NCBI GenBank assembly: GCA_000436115.1
Contig: FR894561.1
Span: 37,496 to 65,075, forward strand
Direction of reading: 5' to 3'
From: Firmicutes bacterium CAG:534
GTDB taxonomy: Bacteria; Bacillota; Clostridia; Lachnospirales; Lachnospiraceae
DNA length: 27,580 nucleotides
In this document: piece by piece, positions 15,205 through 23,155 of the stretch
Position numbering within the stretch: position 1 is the stretch's first letter
How the letters are laid out: each line of letters begins with the position of its first letter
The notes under the pieces: generated by a model
Seen by the model: only the letters and a program-made list of their open reading frames with translations
Told to the model about the DNA's origin: nothing
Database searches by the model: none
Program-made: the position numbers and the translations under genes

Positions 15205-16557
15205 ATGACAAAAGTAATTACATATGGAACGTTTGATCTGTTCCATCAGGGACATTACAATCTGCTAAAGCATGCAAAAGAGCTGGGGGATTATCTGATC
15301 GTTGGCGTGACTACAGAGCATTTTGACGAGGCCAGAGGAAAGGTAAATGTGATCGATTCTACTCTTCAAAGAGTTGAAAACGTCAGAAAAACAGGATTTG
15401 CAGATGAAATCATCATAGAAGATCATGAAGGTCAAAAGATAGAGGACATCCAAAAATATGATGTTGATATTTTCACAGTGGGATCGGATTGGATCGGAAC
15501 ATTTGACTACCTGAAGGCCTTTTGCAAAGTGGTCTATTTGGACCGAACGCCCAACGTGTCATCTACTATGAAAAGGTCAGACCGTTTTCGCATTATTCGT
15601 GTCGGAATTGTGGGAACAGGAAGAATTGCGCCAAGGTTTGTGGCAGAAGCACGTTATGTCAGCGGGCAGGATATTGTATGTGCTTTTAACCCGGAAAAGG
15701 AAAGCGGAAGAAAATTTGAAAAGGAACACGGAATTAAGGTGTACCAGGAATCCTATGAGGAATTCTTGGAAAAGGTGGATGCCGTGTATATTGCTTCACC
15801 CAATGAAACCCACGAGGATTATGCCAGAAGAGCATTGGAGGCCGGGAAGCATGTGCTTTGTGAAAAGCCTATGACTTTTACGAAACAGCATTCCATGGAA
15901 CTGTATAAAATGGCAGAGGAAAAGGATCTGGTGCTTTTTGAGGGGATCAAGACAGCATACTGTCCTGGATTTCAACAGCTGATCAATGTGGCAAGAAGTG
16001 GAAAGATCGGGGAGATCCGTGATGTAGAAGCCTGCTTTACCAGACTCGCCGATCTGACATCCAGAGAACGTACAGATGCTTCTTATGGAGGGGCTTTCCT
16101 GGAATTTGGCGGGTATGCGCTTTTGCCTATCTTTAAGCTGCTTGGAATGGATTACCGGGAGGTTCGGATCGACAGCATTCTGGGAGAAGGCGGGATCGAT
16201 CTGTATACCAAGGTGCAGCTTCTTTATGAAAAGGGCATGGCAACGGCCAAAACAGGTGTTGGCGTGAAATCGGAAGGACAGCTTGTTATTGCAGGAACGA
16301 AGGGGTACATTCTGGCTCCTTCTCCCTGGTGGCTTACCAAAAAATTTGAAGTGCGATATGAGAACTCCAGTGTGGTTGAAAATTATGAACCCAGCTTTCA
16401 GGGAGATGGCCTTCGGTATGAGATCAATGAATTTATTTCTAAAATAAACGGAAACAGCCGGAATGGTTATAAGCTGACAGATCAGGAGGCTGTTGCAATG
16501 GCTGAGATTACAGAAAAATTCATGAAAAAGCGGCAGGAGATGCAAAAAAGTGAGTAA
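15205..16557 (+). CDS. cytidylyltransferase - Gfo/Idh/MocA oxidoreductase fusion
   Basis: This is a two-domain enzyme of 450 residues. Residues 1-125 are a glycerol-3-phosphate cytidylyltransferase-type domain: YGTFDLFHQGHYNLL with the CTP-binding HxGH at 14-17, GSDW at 93-96 and VSSTMKR at 118-124. Residues 131-450 are a Gfo/Idh/MocA NAD(P)-dependent oxidoreductase: RVGIVGTGRIA from 132, the catalytic-lysine motif EKP at 220-222, and PWWLTKKFEVRYE late in the protein. The fusion implies that CTP activation and oxidation or reduction act on the same small metabolite, analogous to TarI/TarJ (CDP-ribitol), though the families differ. The gene overlaps its downstream paralogue by 8 bases. No frameshift joins the domains; the linker is continuous. 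Confidence 0.88.
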   Translation: MTKVITYGTFDLFHQGHYNLLKHAKELGDYLIVGVTTEHFDEARGKVNVIDSTLQRVENVRKTGFADEIIIEDHEGQKIEDIQKYDVDIFTVGSDWIGTFDYLKAFCKVVYLDRTPNVSSTMKRSDRFRIIRVGIVGTGRIAPRFVAEARYVSGQDIVCAFNPEKESGRKFEKEHGIKVYQESYEEFLEKVDAVYIASPNETHEDYARRALEAGKHVLCEKPMTFTKQHSMELYKMAEEKDLVLFEGIKTAYCPGFQQLINVARSGKIGEIRDVEACFTRLADLTSRERTDASYGGAFLEFGGYALLPIFKLLGMDYREVRIDSILGEGGIDLYTKVQLLYEKGMATAKTGVGVKSEGQLVIAGTKGYILAPSPWWLTKKFEVRYENSSVVENYEPSFQGDGLRYEINEFISKINGNSRNGYKLTDQEAVAMAEITEKFMKKRQEMQKSE

Positions 16558-18292
16558 GGCAGAAAATAAGATCAGACTTGGTATCATCGGAACAGGAAGG
16601 ATTGCGCACAGGTTTGCAAAGATGGCAAATGAAACAGAACTGATACCTATCAGTTATGTTTACAATCCGCACCTGCAAAGCGCAGAACAGTTTGCAGAGG
16701 ATTGTGGCATATCCTTTTATACAGATAACTGGGATACCTTTGTAAGCAGGATTGATGCTGCCTATATAGCATCTCCCCATCAGACACATGAAAGCTATGC
16801 AAAAAAACTGCTTGAGACAGGTATCCATGTACTTTGCGAAAAACCTATGTGTTTTAGGCGAATGGAAGCAGAGGCACTTTATGCCCTTGCAAAGGGAAAA
16901 GACTGTATTTTAATGGAAGCACTGAAAACCGCTGACTGTCCGGGCTTCCTTGCGATGATGGAACTGGCAAAGAGCGGAGTGATCGGTGAAATACGGGATG
17001 TGGAGGCCTGCTTTTCAAGATTGACCCCTACTAATCTGCGGGAATATACAGATACAGAATGTGGAGGGAGTTTTACGGAGTTTGGCAGCTATGTACTTCT
17101 TCCTATTTTCAGACTTCTGGGAACAGGGTATCAGAGTTTTTCCTCGCAATCCATTTTGGCGCCGAATGGGGTTGACAACTATACAAGGTTGAACTTTCAA
17201 TATGAAAATGCTATTGCAGCAGCAAAGACAGGACTAGGGGTAAAAACAGAAGGACAGCTTGTGATTTCCGGTACCAAGGGGTATATTTTGTGCGAATCCC
17301 CCTGGTGGCTTACCAGAACGTTTGAAGTACGCTATGAAGATCCCAACAAACGGGAGGTCTATCAGTATCCTTATGAGAACAGCGGACTTCAGTATGAACT
17401 GGAAACCTTTATAAGGAGAATACAGGAAAAAAATGCTATTTTGGAAGGCGGTATCTCGCAGGAAGAAAGTGTGGCCATGGCAGGAGTAATGGAAGTCTTC
17501 CTGGAAAAGAGCCAAAAAGAAAGAAGGCTAAAGTCTCATAGGAAACCCGTAAACATTTGGGCACATCGTGGCTGTAGCATGGAATATCCTGAAAATACAT
17601 TGGAAGCTTTTGAAGCGGCGGCAAAGCTGCCGGGACTTGCCGGAATAGAGCTGGATGTGCAGTTTACAAAGGATCGTCAGATTGTAGTGTTCCATGACGA
17701 AAATGTAAGCCGTGTAACAAACGGAACCGGAAACATAAGGGATTACACCCTGGCAGAGCTGAAGAAGCTTGAGATCTGTTCCAAAGATCACCAGATTTCA
17801 AGAATTCCTACGCTGGAGGAGGTTTTGAAGCTTCTGAAGCCTTATTGTGAAGAGAAAAATCTTTTGATCAATATAGAATTGAAAACCAGTGTGATCCGCT
17901 ATGAGGGGATTGAGGAGGCAACTCTGAATAAAGTCAGAGATTATGGAATGGAAACTTATATTGTATATTCCTCCTTTCTTCCGGAGTCTGTTGCACTTAT
18001 AAAAAAGCTTTCTCCGTCTGCTAAGACGGGAATGCTTGCAGGAACACTTGAAGATGCGATTAAGGGCGCGCGAAAAGTAAAAGCAGATGCTCTTCATCCG
18101 GGAAATCGTGGATTAAACTGTGAGATACCAAAGGACATGCAGCATATGCCTGTGCGGGTATGGAACGGCGAGGAGCCCTTCTTTAGGGATGGACGTATCT
18201 TAAAAGAAAGGAACATGACAAAATATGTACAGTTTGGGGCAACGGATATTATTACAAATGTGCCGGAGCTGTATTTGTCATTAAAGAGTTAA
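16550..18292 (+). CDS. Gfo/Idh/MocA oxidoreductase - glycerophosphodiester phosphodiesterase fusion
   Basis: The 580-residue fusion starts at GTG 16550 (AGGAG at 16535-16539). Residues 8-325 are a Gfo/Idh/MocA oxidoreductase (GIIGTGRIA at 11-19, EKP at 97-99) clearly paralogous to the upstream gene: both share GEIRDVEACF, LPIF, EGQLVI, GTKGYIL and SPWWLT. Residues 333-580 are a GDPD/GlpQ-type phosphodiesterase with its active-site motifs AHRG (338-341), ELD (367-369) and HDE (382-384). GDPD enzymes hydrolyse glycerophosphodiesters to glycerol-3-phosphate and an alcohol. No signal peptide is seen, so it is probably cytosolic. It may trim, recycle or supply a phosphodiester-linked group. The active-site residues look intact in both domains. 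Confidence 0.88.
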   Translation: MSKAENKIRLGIIGTGRIAHRFAKMANETELIPISYVYNPHLQSAEQFAEDCGISFYTDNWDTFVSRIDAAYIASPHQTHESYAKKLLETGIHVLCEKPMCFRRMEAEALYALAKGKDCILMEALKTADCPGFLAMMELAKSGVIGEIRDVEACFSRLTPTNLREYTDTECGGSFTEFGSYVLLPIFRLLGTGYQSFSSQSILAPNGVDNYTRLNFQYENAIAAAKTGLGVKTEGQLVISGTKGYILCESPWWLTRTFEVRYEDPNKREVYQYPYENSGLQYELETFIRRIQEKNAILEGGISQEESVAMAGVMEVFLEKSQKERRLKSHRKPVNIWAHRGCSMEYPENTLEAFEAAAKLPGLAGIELDVQFTKDRQIVVFHDENVSRVTNGTGNIRDYTLAELKKLEICSKDHQISRIPTLEEVLKLLKPYCEEKNLLINIELKTSVIRYEGIEEATLNKVRDYGMETYIVYSSFLPESVALIKKLSPSAKTGMLAGTLEDAIKGARKVKADALHPGNRGLNCEIPKDMQHMPVRVWNGEEPFFRDGRILKERNMTKYVQFGATDIITNVPELYLSLKS

Positions 18293-18315
18293 TAGCTCTG
18301 GAAATATGCCGATAT
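18289..18315 (+). promoter_or_regulatory. possible SigD promoter downstream of the GDPD fusion gene
   Basis: GCCGATAT at 18308-18315 is an exact SigD -10. TTAA at 18289-18292 lies exactly 15 bases upstream, matching three of four bases of TAAA, and overlaps the preceding stop codon. A transcript from about 18322 would meet the terminator at 18385-18415 before the licD start. An exact eight-base match can occur by chance in a window this size, so confidence is limited. Confidence 0.4.
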
Positions 18316-18384
18316 ATAATATGATGGGTAAGATTCAGGATGAATCGTGATGATGCATGGAGGCATAGATAAGGTAAGTATTTG

Positions 18385-18415
18385 CCGGCTGGATTGTCAG
18401 ATCCAGCCGGTTTTT
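18385..18415 (+). terminator. Rho-independent terminator before the licD cassette
   Basis: CCGGCTGGAT (18385-18394) and ATCCAGCCGG (18401-18410) form a perfect ten-pair stem with a six-base loop, followed by five T. It separates the G+C-richer block upstream from the A+T-rich cassette. I see no convincing SigA promoter between it and licD. Confidence 0.93.
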
Positions 18416-18495
18416 ATCGTGGTCTTGTAACGTATGTTTCATAAAGACTATGGCGATTGTATGCTTGGATCTATATACAGAAAATGGTGAGAAAA

Positions 18496-19308
18496 ATGAG
18501 CGAATATAGGTTGACGAGTGAAGAATTGTTACAATTACAGTCGATCCAAAAAGAGATGATTGCTGAGGTTGATAGAATATGCAGAAAATGTGGAATACAT
18601 TACAACATGGTTGGTGGAACTATGCTGGGGGCTATCAGGCATCAGGGATATATTCCGTGGGATGATGATGCTGATATTGGCTTTCTGAGGAATGAATACG
18701 AGAAATTTCGAGAAGCATGTAAGACTGAACTGAATCAGGAGAAATATTACATGCAAGATTTGAGGGATACAAAAGGGTATCGATGGGGCTATGGAAAACT
18801 GAGAAGAAAAAACACTGAATTTATAAGGTTAAACCAGGAATTTATGCCATATGAACAAGGAATATCAATTGATTTGATGCCATTTGACAATGTCCCGGAT
18901 AATCCGGTGTTAAGAAAAATACACTTTTTTGAATGCTTTATATTTAGGAAAATTTTTTGGTCACAAGTTGGTGCCAGGACAGAAAAAAACAGGATAATTA
19001 AGATAGTGTATAAAATGTTAGACAAAATCCCGTTTGAGTTGGTAATAAAAGTTTATCAAAGCTTCATTGAAAAAGGGAGAAATAGGAAAACAGAACTTGT
19101 GAGAATATTAACATTCCCAACCCCAAAGGGAATATATGGATACAATAGAAAATGGTATACAAAGTTGAAAAAGTATAAATTTGACGAACTGGAACTCCCG
19201 GGTGCAGCAGATTATGATGGTTACTTATCGGTTAAGTATGGTGATTATATGACATTACCACCAGAGGATAAAAGAAAAATTCATCCGGTATCGAAGATAA
19301 AAATGTAA
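18496..19308 (+). CDS. licD: LicD-family phosphotransferase
   Basis: LicD proteins transfer phosphocholine, or other CDP-carried phospho-alcohols, onto surface glycans and teichoic acids. The signature is present: CGIHYNMVGGTMLGAIRHQG followed by YIPWDDDADIGF, with the metal-binding DDDAD at residues 56-60 of the 270-residue product. The C-terminal part has YGYNRKWYTKL and KYGDYMTLPPEDKRKIHPVS, which is also typical. The start is taken as ATG 18496 behind GGTGAG; the frame opens at 18457, but the extra residues do not look like LicD. It is the first gene of the A+T-rich cassette and lies 13 bases before a tagD-like gene, which would supply its CDP-linked donor. Confidence 0.88.
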   Translation: MSEYRLTSEELLQLQSIQKEMIAEVDRICRKCGIHYNMVGGTMLGAIRHQGYIPWDDDADIGFLRNEYEKFREACKTELNQEKYYMQDLRDTKGYRWGYGKLRRKNTEFIRLNQEFMPYEQGISIDLMPFDNVPDNPVLRKIHFFECFIFRKIFWSQVGARTEKNRIIKIVYKMLDKIPFELVIKVYQSFIEKGRNRKTELVRILTFPTPKGIYGYNRKWYTKLKKYKFDELELPGAADYDGYLSVKYGDYMTLPPEDKRKIHPVSKIKM

Positions 19309-19321
19309 GAGGTGCAGTGAT

Positions 19322-19753
19322 TTGAAGACTCAAAAATATAAAGTGGGATATACAGATGGCGTATATGATTTATTTCATGTAGGACATCTGAATATGATAC
19401 AGACGGCCAAACAAAACTGCGAGTATTTGATAGTAGGCGTACATGGAGATGATGTAGTTGAAGAATATAAGCATAGGAAGCCAATCATTAACGAGAATGA
19501 CAGAAAGAGAATTGTGGAGTCTATTAAAGGAGTAGACAGAGCAGAAATCAACCGCTTCAGAGATAAGCTGAAGTTATGGGAGCTATATCATTTTGATGTT
19601 GTTTTTATAGGCGATGACTGGAAAGGAACGGAACGCTGGAATAATTTTGAAAAAATCCTTGCTCAGATAAATGTTGATGTTGTTTATGTGCCATATACCA
19701 GGGGGATATCGACAACGGAGATACGAGATAAAATTATGAAGGGAGAAGCGTGA
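19322..19753 (+). CDS. tagD: glycerol-3-phosphate cytidylyltransferase-like (TagD family)
   Basis: This 143-residue single-domain cytidylyltransferase catalyses CTP plus a phospho-alcohol to a CDP-alcohol plus pyrophosphate. It has DGVYDLFHVGHLNMIQTA with HxGH at residues 19-22, IGDDW at 96-100 and RGISTTEIR at 127-135, all canonical for TagD. Translation probably starts at TTG 19322: the site GAGGTG (19309-19314) is correctly spaced and no in-frame ATG precedes the first conserved strand. It is distinct from, and only distantly similar to, the cytidylyltransferase domain at 15205, so the locus encodes two CTP-activating enzymes. The substrate could be glycerol-3-phosphate or the product of the neighbouring enzymes. 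Confidence 0.9.
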   Translation: MKTQKYKVGYTDGVYDLFHVGHLNMIQTAKQNCEYLIVGVHGDDVVEEYKHRKPIINENDRKRIVESIKGVDRAEINRFRDKLKLWELYHFDVVFIGDDWKGTERWNNFEKILAQINVDVVYVPYTRGISTTEIRDKIMKGEA

Positions 19754-20799
19754 TGGAAGGTAGAATGAAGATTGCCATTACCATGGGAGATCCGGCGGGA
19801 ATTGGAGCTGAGATAATCGTAAAGGCATTAAGTCGTGTTGAAGTTTATAGAAAATGTATGCCGGTTGTCCTGGGGGATAAAGAAGCGCTGTTAGATGCGT
19901 TAAGCTTTTGCGGTTTACCATTGGAATTAAGAGAAATAAAAAATACAGATGAGTTGACCGGTAAGTTTGGAACAATAGAATATATTGATTTTAAACAACT
20001 GAAAAAAAATGGATGGGAGTATAAAAAGAATAGCGCCACATGCGGAAGGGCATCCTTTAATTATGTTATTAAAGCGATAGAGATTGCTATGAAAAAAGAA
20101 GTTGAAGCAGTAGTTACTGCTCCAATTAATAAGAAATCTCTTCGCATGGCTGGATTGCAATATGATGGGCATACTGAAATTTTTGCAGATTATACGAACA
20201 CAAAAGATTTTGCTATGCTGCTGGCAAGTAAATATTTACGCGTGATACATGTTTCAACGCATTGTTCTTTGCGTGAGGCCTGTGACAGAGTTAAAAAAGA
20301 AAGAGTTTATGAAGTAATAAAGCTTGCAGACAGAGGTATGCGGGAATTAGGAGTGGAAAATCCAAGAATAGTGGTTTCAGCATTAAACCCGCATGCATCA
20401 GAAGGCGGTCTGTTTGGAGATGAAGAAGAAAGGGAAATAGAACCTGCAATCGAGATGGCAAGGCAGGACGGCTTAGATGTAGAGGGACCAGAACCGCCGG
20501 ATACAGTCTTTGTTAAATGTCAGGCAGGACAATATGATATTGTGGTTGCAATGTATCATGATCAGGGTCATATACCGCTTAAATTAAATGGATTTAGATA
20601 TGATCATATTCATGATAAATATGATTCCGTCAGTGGAATAAACTGTACCATCGGACTGCCGATTGTCAGGACGTCTGTTGATCATGGAACTGCATTTGGC
20701 AAAGCTGGTGAAGGCCGAGCCAATGAAGAAAGTATGGTTGATGCGATAATGGCTGCTGTTAAGATGGCTGAAAACAGGAGGGAAAATGCAAAAAGATAA
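19753..20799 (+). CDS. PdxA-family NAD-dependent 4-phospho-hydroxyacid dehydrogenase
   Basis: The 348-residue protein has the PdxA fold markers: ITMGDPAGIGAEII from residue 9, TAPINKKSL at 122, GHTEIFADYT at 139, and the three metal-binding histidines in STHCSLREAC (170), LNPHASEGGLFGDEE (214) and MYHDQGHIPLK (269). PdxA oxidises 4-phosphohydroxy-L-threonine, which then decarboxylates. Related enzymes act on D-threonate or D-erythronate 4-phosphate to give dihydroxyacetone phosphate. Placed between a cytidylyltransferase and a radical SAM protein, it is more likely a modification enzyme than part of vitamin B6 synthesis, and the ending MYHDQGHIPLK differs from the usual B6-pathway form. The ATG at 19753 overlaps the preceding stop (GTGATG) with GGGAG upstream. 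Confidence 0.85.
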   Translation: MEGRMKIAITMGDPAGIGAEIIVKALSRVEVYRKCMPVVLGDKEALLDALSFCGLPLELREIKNTDELTGKFGTIEYIDFKQLKKNGWEYKKNSATCGRASFNYVIKAIEIAMKKEVEAVVTAPINKKSLRMAGLQYDGHTEIFADYTNTKDFAMLLASKYLRVIHVSTHCSLREACDRVKKERVYEVIKLADRGMRELGVENPRIVVSALNPHASEGGLFGDEEEREIEPAIEMARQDGLDVEGPEPPDTVFVKCQAGQYDIVVAMYHDQGHIPLKLNGFRYDHIHDKYDSVSGINCTIGLPIVRTSVDHGTAFGKAGEGRANEESMVDAIMAAVKMAENRRENAKR

Positions 20800-21943
20800 G
20801 TTTTTAAATTCTTTATCTGAGGATTGGAATAATGTAAGTGAAATCGTTGTTTTTGGATTTGGAAGAACTGCGATCCGAAATGTAGATAAGCTTGCACAGG
20901 ATTTTAAGATAGCAATGATTGTCGATAATGATCCACAAATTCATGGGAAAAAATATCGAAACTGCGAGGTTTTATCATTTGAAGAAGTAAAAGATAAAAT
21001 ACAAAATAAGAAAATCGTTGTAGCGACTAGTTCAGTTGCGTATGCAGAGATATCTGAACAGTTAAAGTCAATTGGAATGCAGGAAAATATTGATTTCTGC
21101 AGACTAAAGGATTTTATGGCTGAGTGGTATTGGAAAAATAGAAAGCAGGTATGCTTAAGTCAGACATTTTCATCAATAACATCAAGATGCACATTTAATT
21201 GCAAATATTGCAATTTCTTTATGCCATATTTTAAATGTGATGCAAATCACTATGAATATAACGCAAACGATATATTAGAGGATTTTGATAACTACTTCAA
21301 AGTAGTGGATTATGTGGCAAGCTGGTCAATTATGGGTGGCGAGCCTTTACTAAATAAGGAACTTTCCCGAATTGTCGAAAGAGTACATCAGAAATATCAT
21401 AGTAAGATAGGATACATACAGGTAATTTCAAATGGAACTATATTGCCTGATACCGAGTTGATATCCACAATGCAGAAATGCAATGTGAGAATGAGGCTGT
21501 CAGATTACACGCATGTAATTCCGTATAACGAGAAATTACAGCAAGTTAAGGAATGCTTGGAAGAGAATGGTATTCCCTACGATATGAGTGTGTATACACA
21601 ATGGTATGACCTGGGAGTTAGGTCAGATGTTATACCGGCGTTTAGAGATGAAGAGAAAATTAAGAAGCATATGCGCCTTTGTGCAACCGGATGCCACCAG
21701 TTGAATGACAGAAGATTCTATTTCTGCGGGCAGGGCTTTGCCAGATCCAAGAAAGGATTATGTACGCTTAAAGAAGGAGATTTTATTGAACTTCAAAAGT
21801 GTACAGGATCAGTTGAAGACAAAGAATTAATGTTGAAATACTGTATGGGCTACCCACCCAAAGGATATATTAGCGTGTGTGGTACATGCTATGGAATGGG
21901 AAAGGATAATGACAGGGTAGTAGGTGTTGCGGAACAAATGTAG
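20786..21943 (+). CDS. radical SAM protein with N-terminal Rossmann-like domain and C-terminal cysteine cluster
   Basis: The 385-residue protein starts at ATG 20786 behind AGGAGGG, overlapping the PdxA-family gene by 14 bases. Residues 1-115 form a nucleotide-binding-like domain (IVVFGFGRTAIRNVDKL, MIVDNDPQIHGKKYRN, VLSFEEV, IVVATSS) of a kind also present in three neighbours. The radical SAM core follows with Cys135, Cys139 and Cys142 (CTFNCKYC) and GGEP at 184-187. Further cysteines at 299, 303, 314, 326, 339, 353, 365 and 368 look like a SPASM-type auxiliary cluster region. The reaction is unknown. Candidates are epimerisation, dehydrogenation or C-C rearrangement of a nucleotide-activated intermediate. 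Confidence 0.85.
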   Translation: MQKDKFLNSLSEDWNNVSEIVVFGFGRTAIRNVDKLAQDFKIAMIVDNDPQIHGKKYRNCEVLSFEEVKDKIQNKKIVVATSSVAYAEISEQLKSIGMQENIDFCRLKDFMAEWYWKNRKQVCLSQTFSSITSRCTFNCKYCNFFMPYFKCDANHYEYNANDILEDFDNYFKVVDYVASWSIMGGEPLLNKELSRIVERVHQKYHSKIGYIQVISNGTILPDTELISTMQKCNVRMRLSDYTHVIPYNEKLQQVKECLEENGIPYDMSVYTQWYDLGVRSDVIPAFRDEEKIKKHMRLCATGCHQLNDRRFYFCGQGFARSKKGLCTLKEGDFIELQKCTGSVEDKELMLKYCMGYPPKGYISVCGTCYGMGKDNDRVVGVAEQM

Positions 21944-21955
21944 GTGGAGATCAGG

Positions 21956-23155
21956 ATGGAGTTTAGTTTCAGATACGAATTGGCAAATGCAAAAAAAGCA
22001 GCTATGGGCGAGATATATAATCTGGCAAAGGAGAATTTAAAACCAGGAAATAAAATAATTAATTTTGCCAGTGGACATCCTGCAACAGACATTTTTCAGG
22101 ATAAGTTTATTAAAAAATATCTAAATCTAGCTTTGGAAGAGGGAGAGAAAGATATTCTCCAATATGGACCTCATATTGGATATGAACCGCTAAGAAAGCA
22201 ATTTATCAAATTCGCAAATACCAAGGGATTAAATGTGAAATCGTTTGATGATTTGATGATTACATATGGAAATGTAGAAGGCATTTATCTTACAACCAAT
22301 CTTTTAGTTAATAAAGGGGACAGGGTAATTGTTGAAGAACCATCCTATGTAAATGCCATAAAAGCGTTTGAACTTTCGGGTGCAGAAGTAGTATCTGTGC
22401 CTCAGGAAAATGATGGTGTAAATATTGAACTGTTAGAGCAGCAGATGAAGAATGGGGCAAAAATATTTTACACTATTCCTAATTTCAGCAATCCGTCTGG
22501 GATTACAATGTCGGAAGAAAAGCGTAATTTAGTATATGATCTCGCAGTTAAATACAATGTAATTGTGCTAGAGGACAATGCGTATGGAGATCTGAGATAT
22601 AGAGGAAAGCGACTGAAAAATATTAAGGAATATGATCAGACAGGACATGTGGTATATTTGTGCTCTATGTCAAAATTAATAGCGCCGGCAGTCAGAACCG
22701 GTTTTATGGTGGCTGATGAGCAGATGATATATAAGGCTTCGGTTCTAAAAGCGGTAAGTACGAATGGCGTGACGACAATAATACAGAAGGCATTAGCTAA
22801 AATGTTTGATGAAAACGATATGTATTATGAAATTCAGAAAATATGTGATATTTATTCGGGAAAAATGTATCTTATGGAAAGTTCTATGGATAAATATTTC
22901 CCGGCGAGTGTAGTTCACTCAAGACCGGATGGGGGAATGTACATTTGGGTTACCATGCCCCAAGGAACAAATGTTGAAAAATTTTGCAGAGAATCGGCTA
23001 TTAGGCTCAATATACCAATTACCCCTGGAAACGGTTTTTGTGTAAAAGAACATGATGAATGTACCAGTATGAGATTCAATTTTGTCAAGGAAAGCCTTCC
23101 AGACATAGAAAAAGGAATTGAGTTGGTTGGTAAATTGATGGAGATAAACCAGTGA
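21956..23155 (+). CDS. PLP-dependent class I/II aminotransferase (2-aminoadipate / MocR-like subgroup)
   Basis: The 399-residue fold-type I aminotransferase has INFASGHPATDIF near the N-terminus, QYGPHIGYEPLRKQF at 70, NFSNPSG at 176-182, EDNAYGDLRY (PLP-binding Asp207), and SMSKLIAPAVRTGF with the Schiff-base lysine at 240. This resembles stand-alone aminotransferase modules related to MocR and 2-aminoadipate transaminases, not the DegT sugar aminotransferases usual in glycan clusters. ATG 21956 is preferred over GTG 21944 because GGTGGA (21943-21948) is better spaced from it. Within this cassette it may introduce an amino group into a short-chain keto intermediate from the PdxA or radical SAM step (inference). 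Confidence 0.88.
   Translation: MEFSFRYELANAKKAAMGEIYNLAKENLKPGNKIINFASGHPATDIFQDKFIKKYLNLALEEGEKDILQYGPHIGYEPLRKQFIKFANTKGLNVKSFDDLMITYGNVEGIYLTTNLLVNKGDRVIVEEPSYVNAIKAFELSGAEVVSVPQENDGVNIELLEQQMKNGAKIFYTIPNFSNPSGITMSEEKRNLVYDLAVKYNVIVLEDNAYGDLRYRGKRLKNIKEYDQTGHVVYLCSMSKLIAPAVRTGFMVADEQMIYKASVLKAVSTNGVTTIIQKALAKMFDENDMYYEIQKICDIYSGKMYLMESSMDKYFPASVVHSRPDGGMYIWVTMPQGTNVEKFCRESAIRLNIPITPGNGFCVKEHDECTSMRFNFVKESLPDIEKGIELVGKLMEINQ

Noticed and set aside
15796..16587. 263-codon open frame on the reverse strand
   Set aside because: It is antisense to the oxidoreductase fusion gene, with cysteine- and histidine-rich low-plausibility protein and no family resemblance.
18457..18495. Longer LicD start at 18457
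   Set aside because: The extra 13 residues have no LicD resemblance, and no ribosome binding site precedes 18457. GGTGAG precedes ATG 18496.
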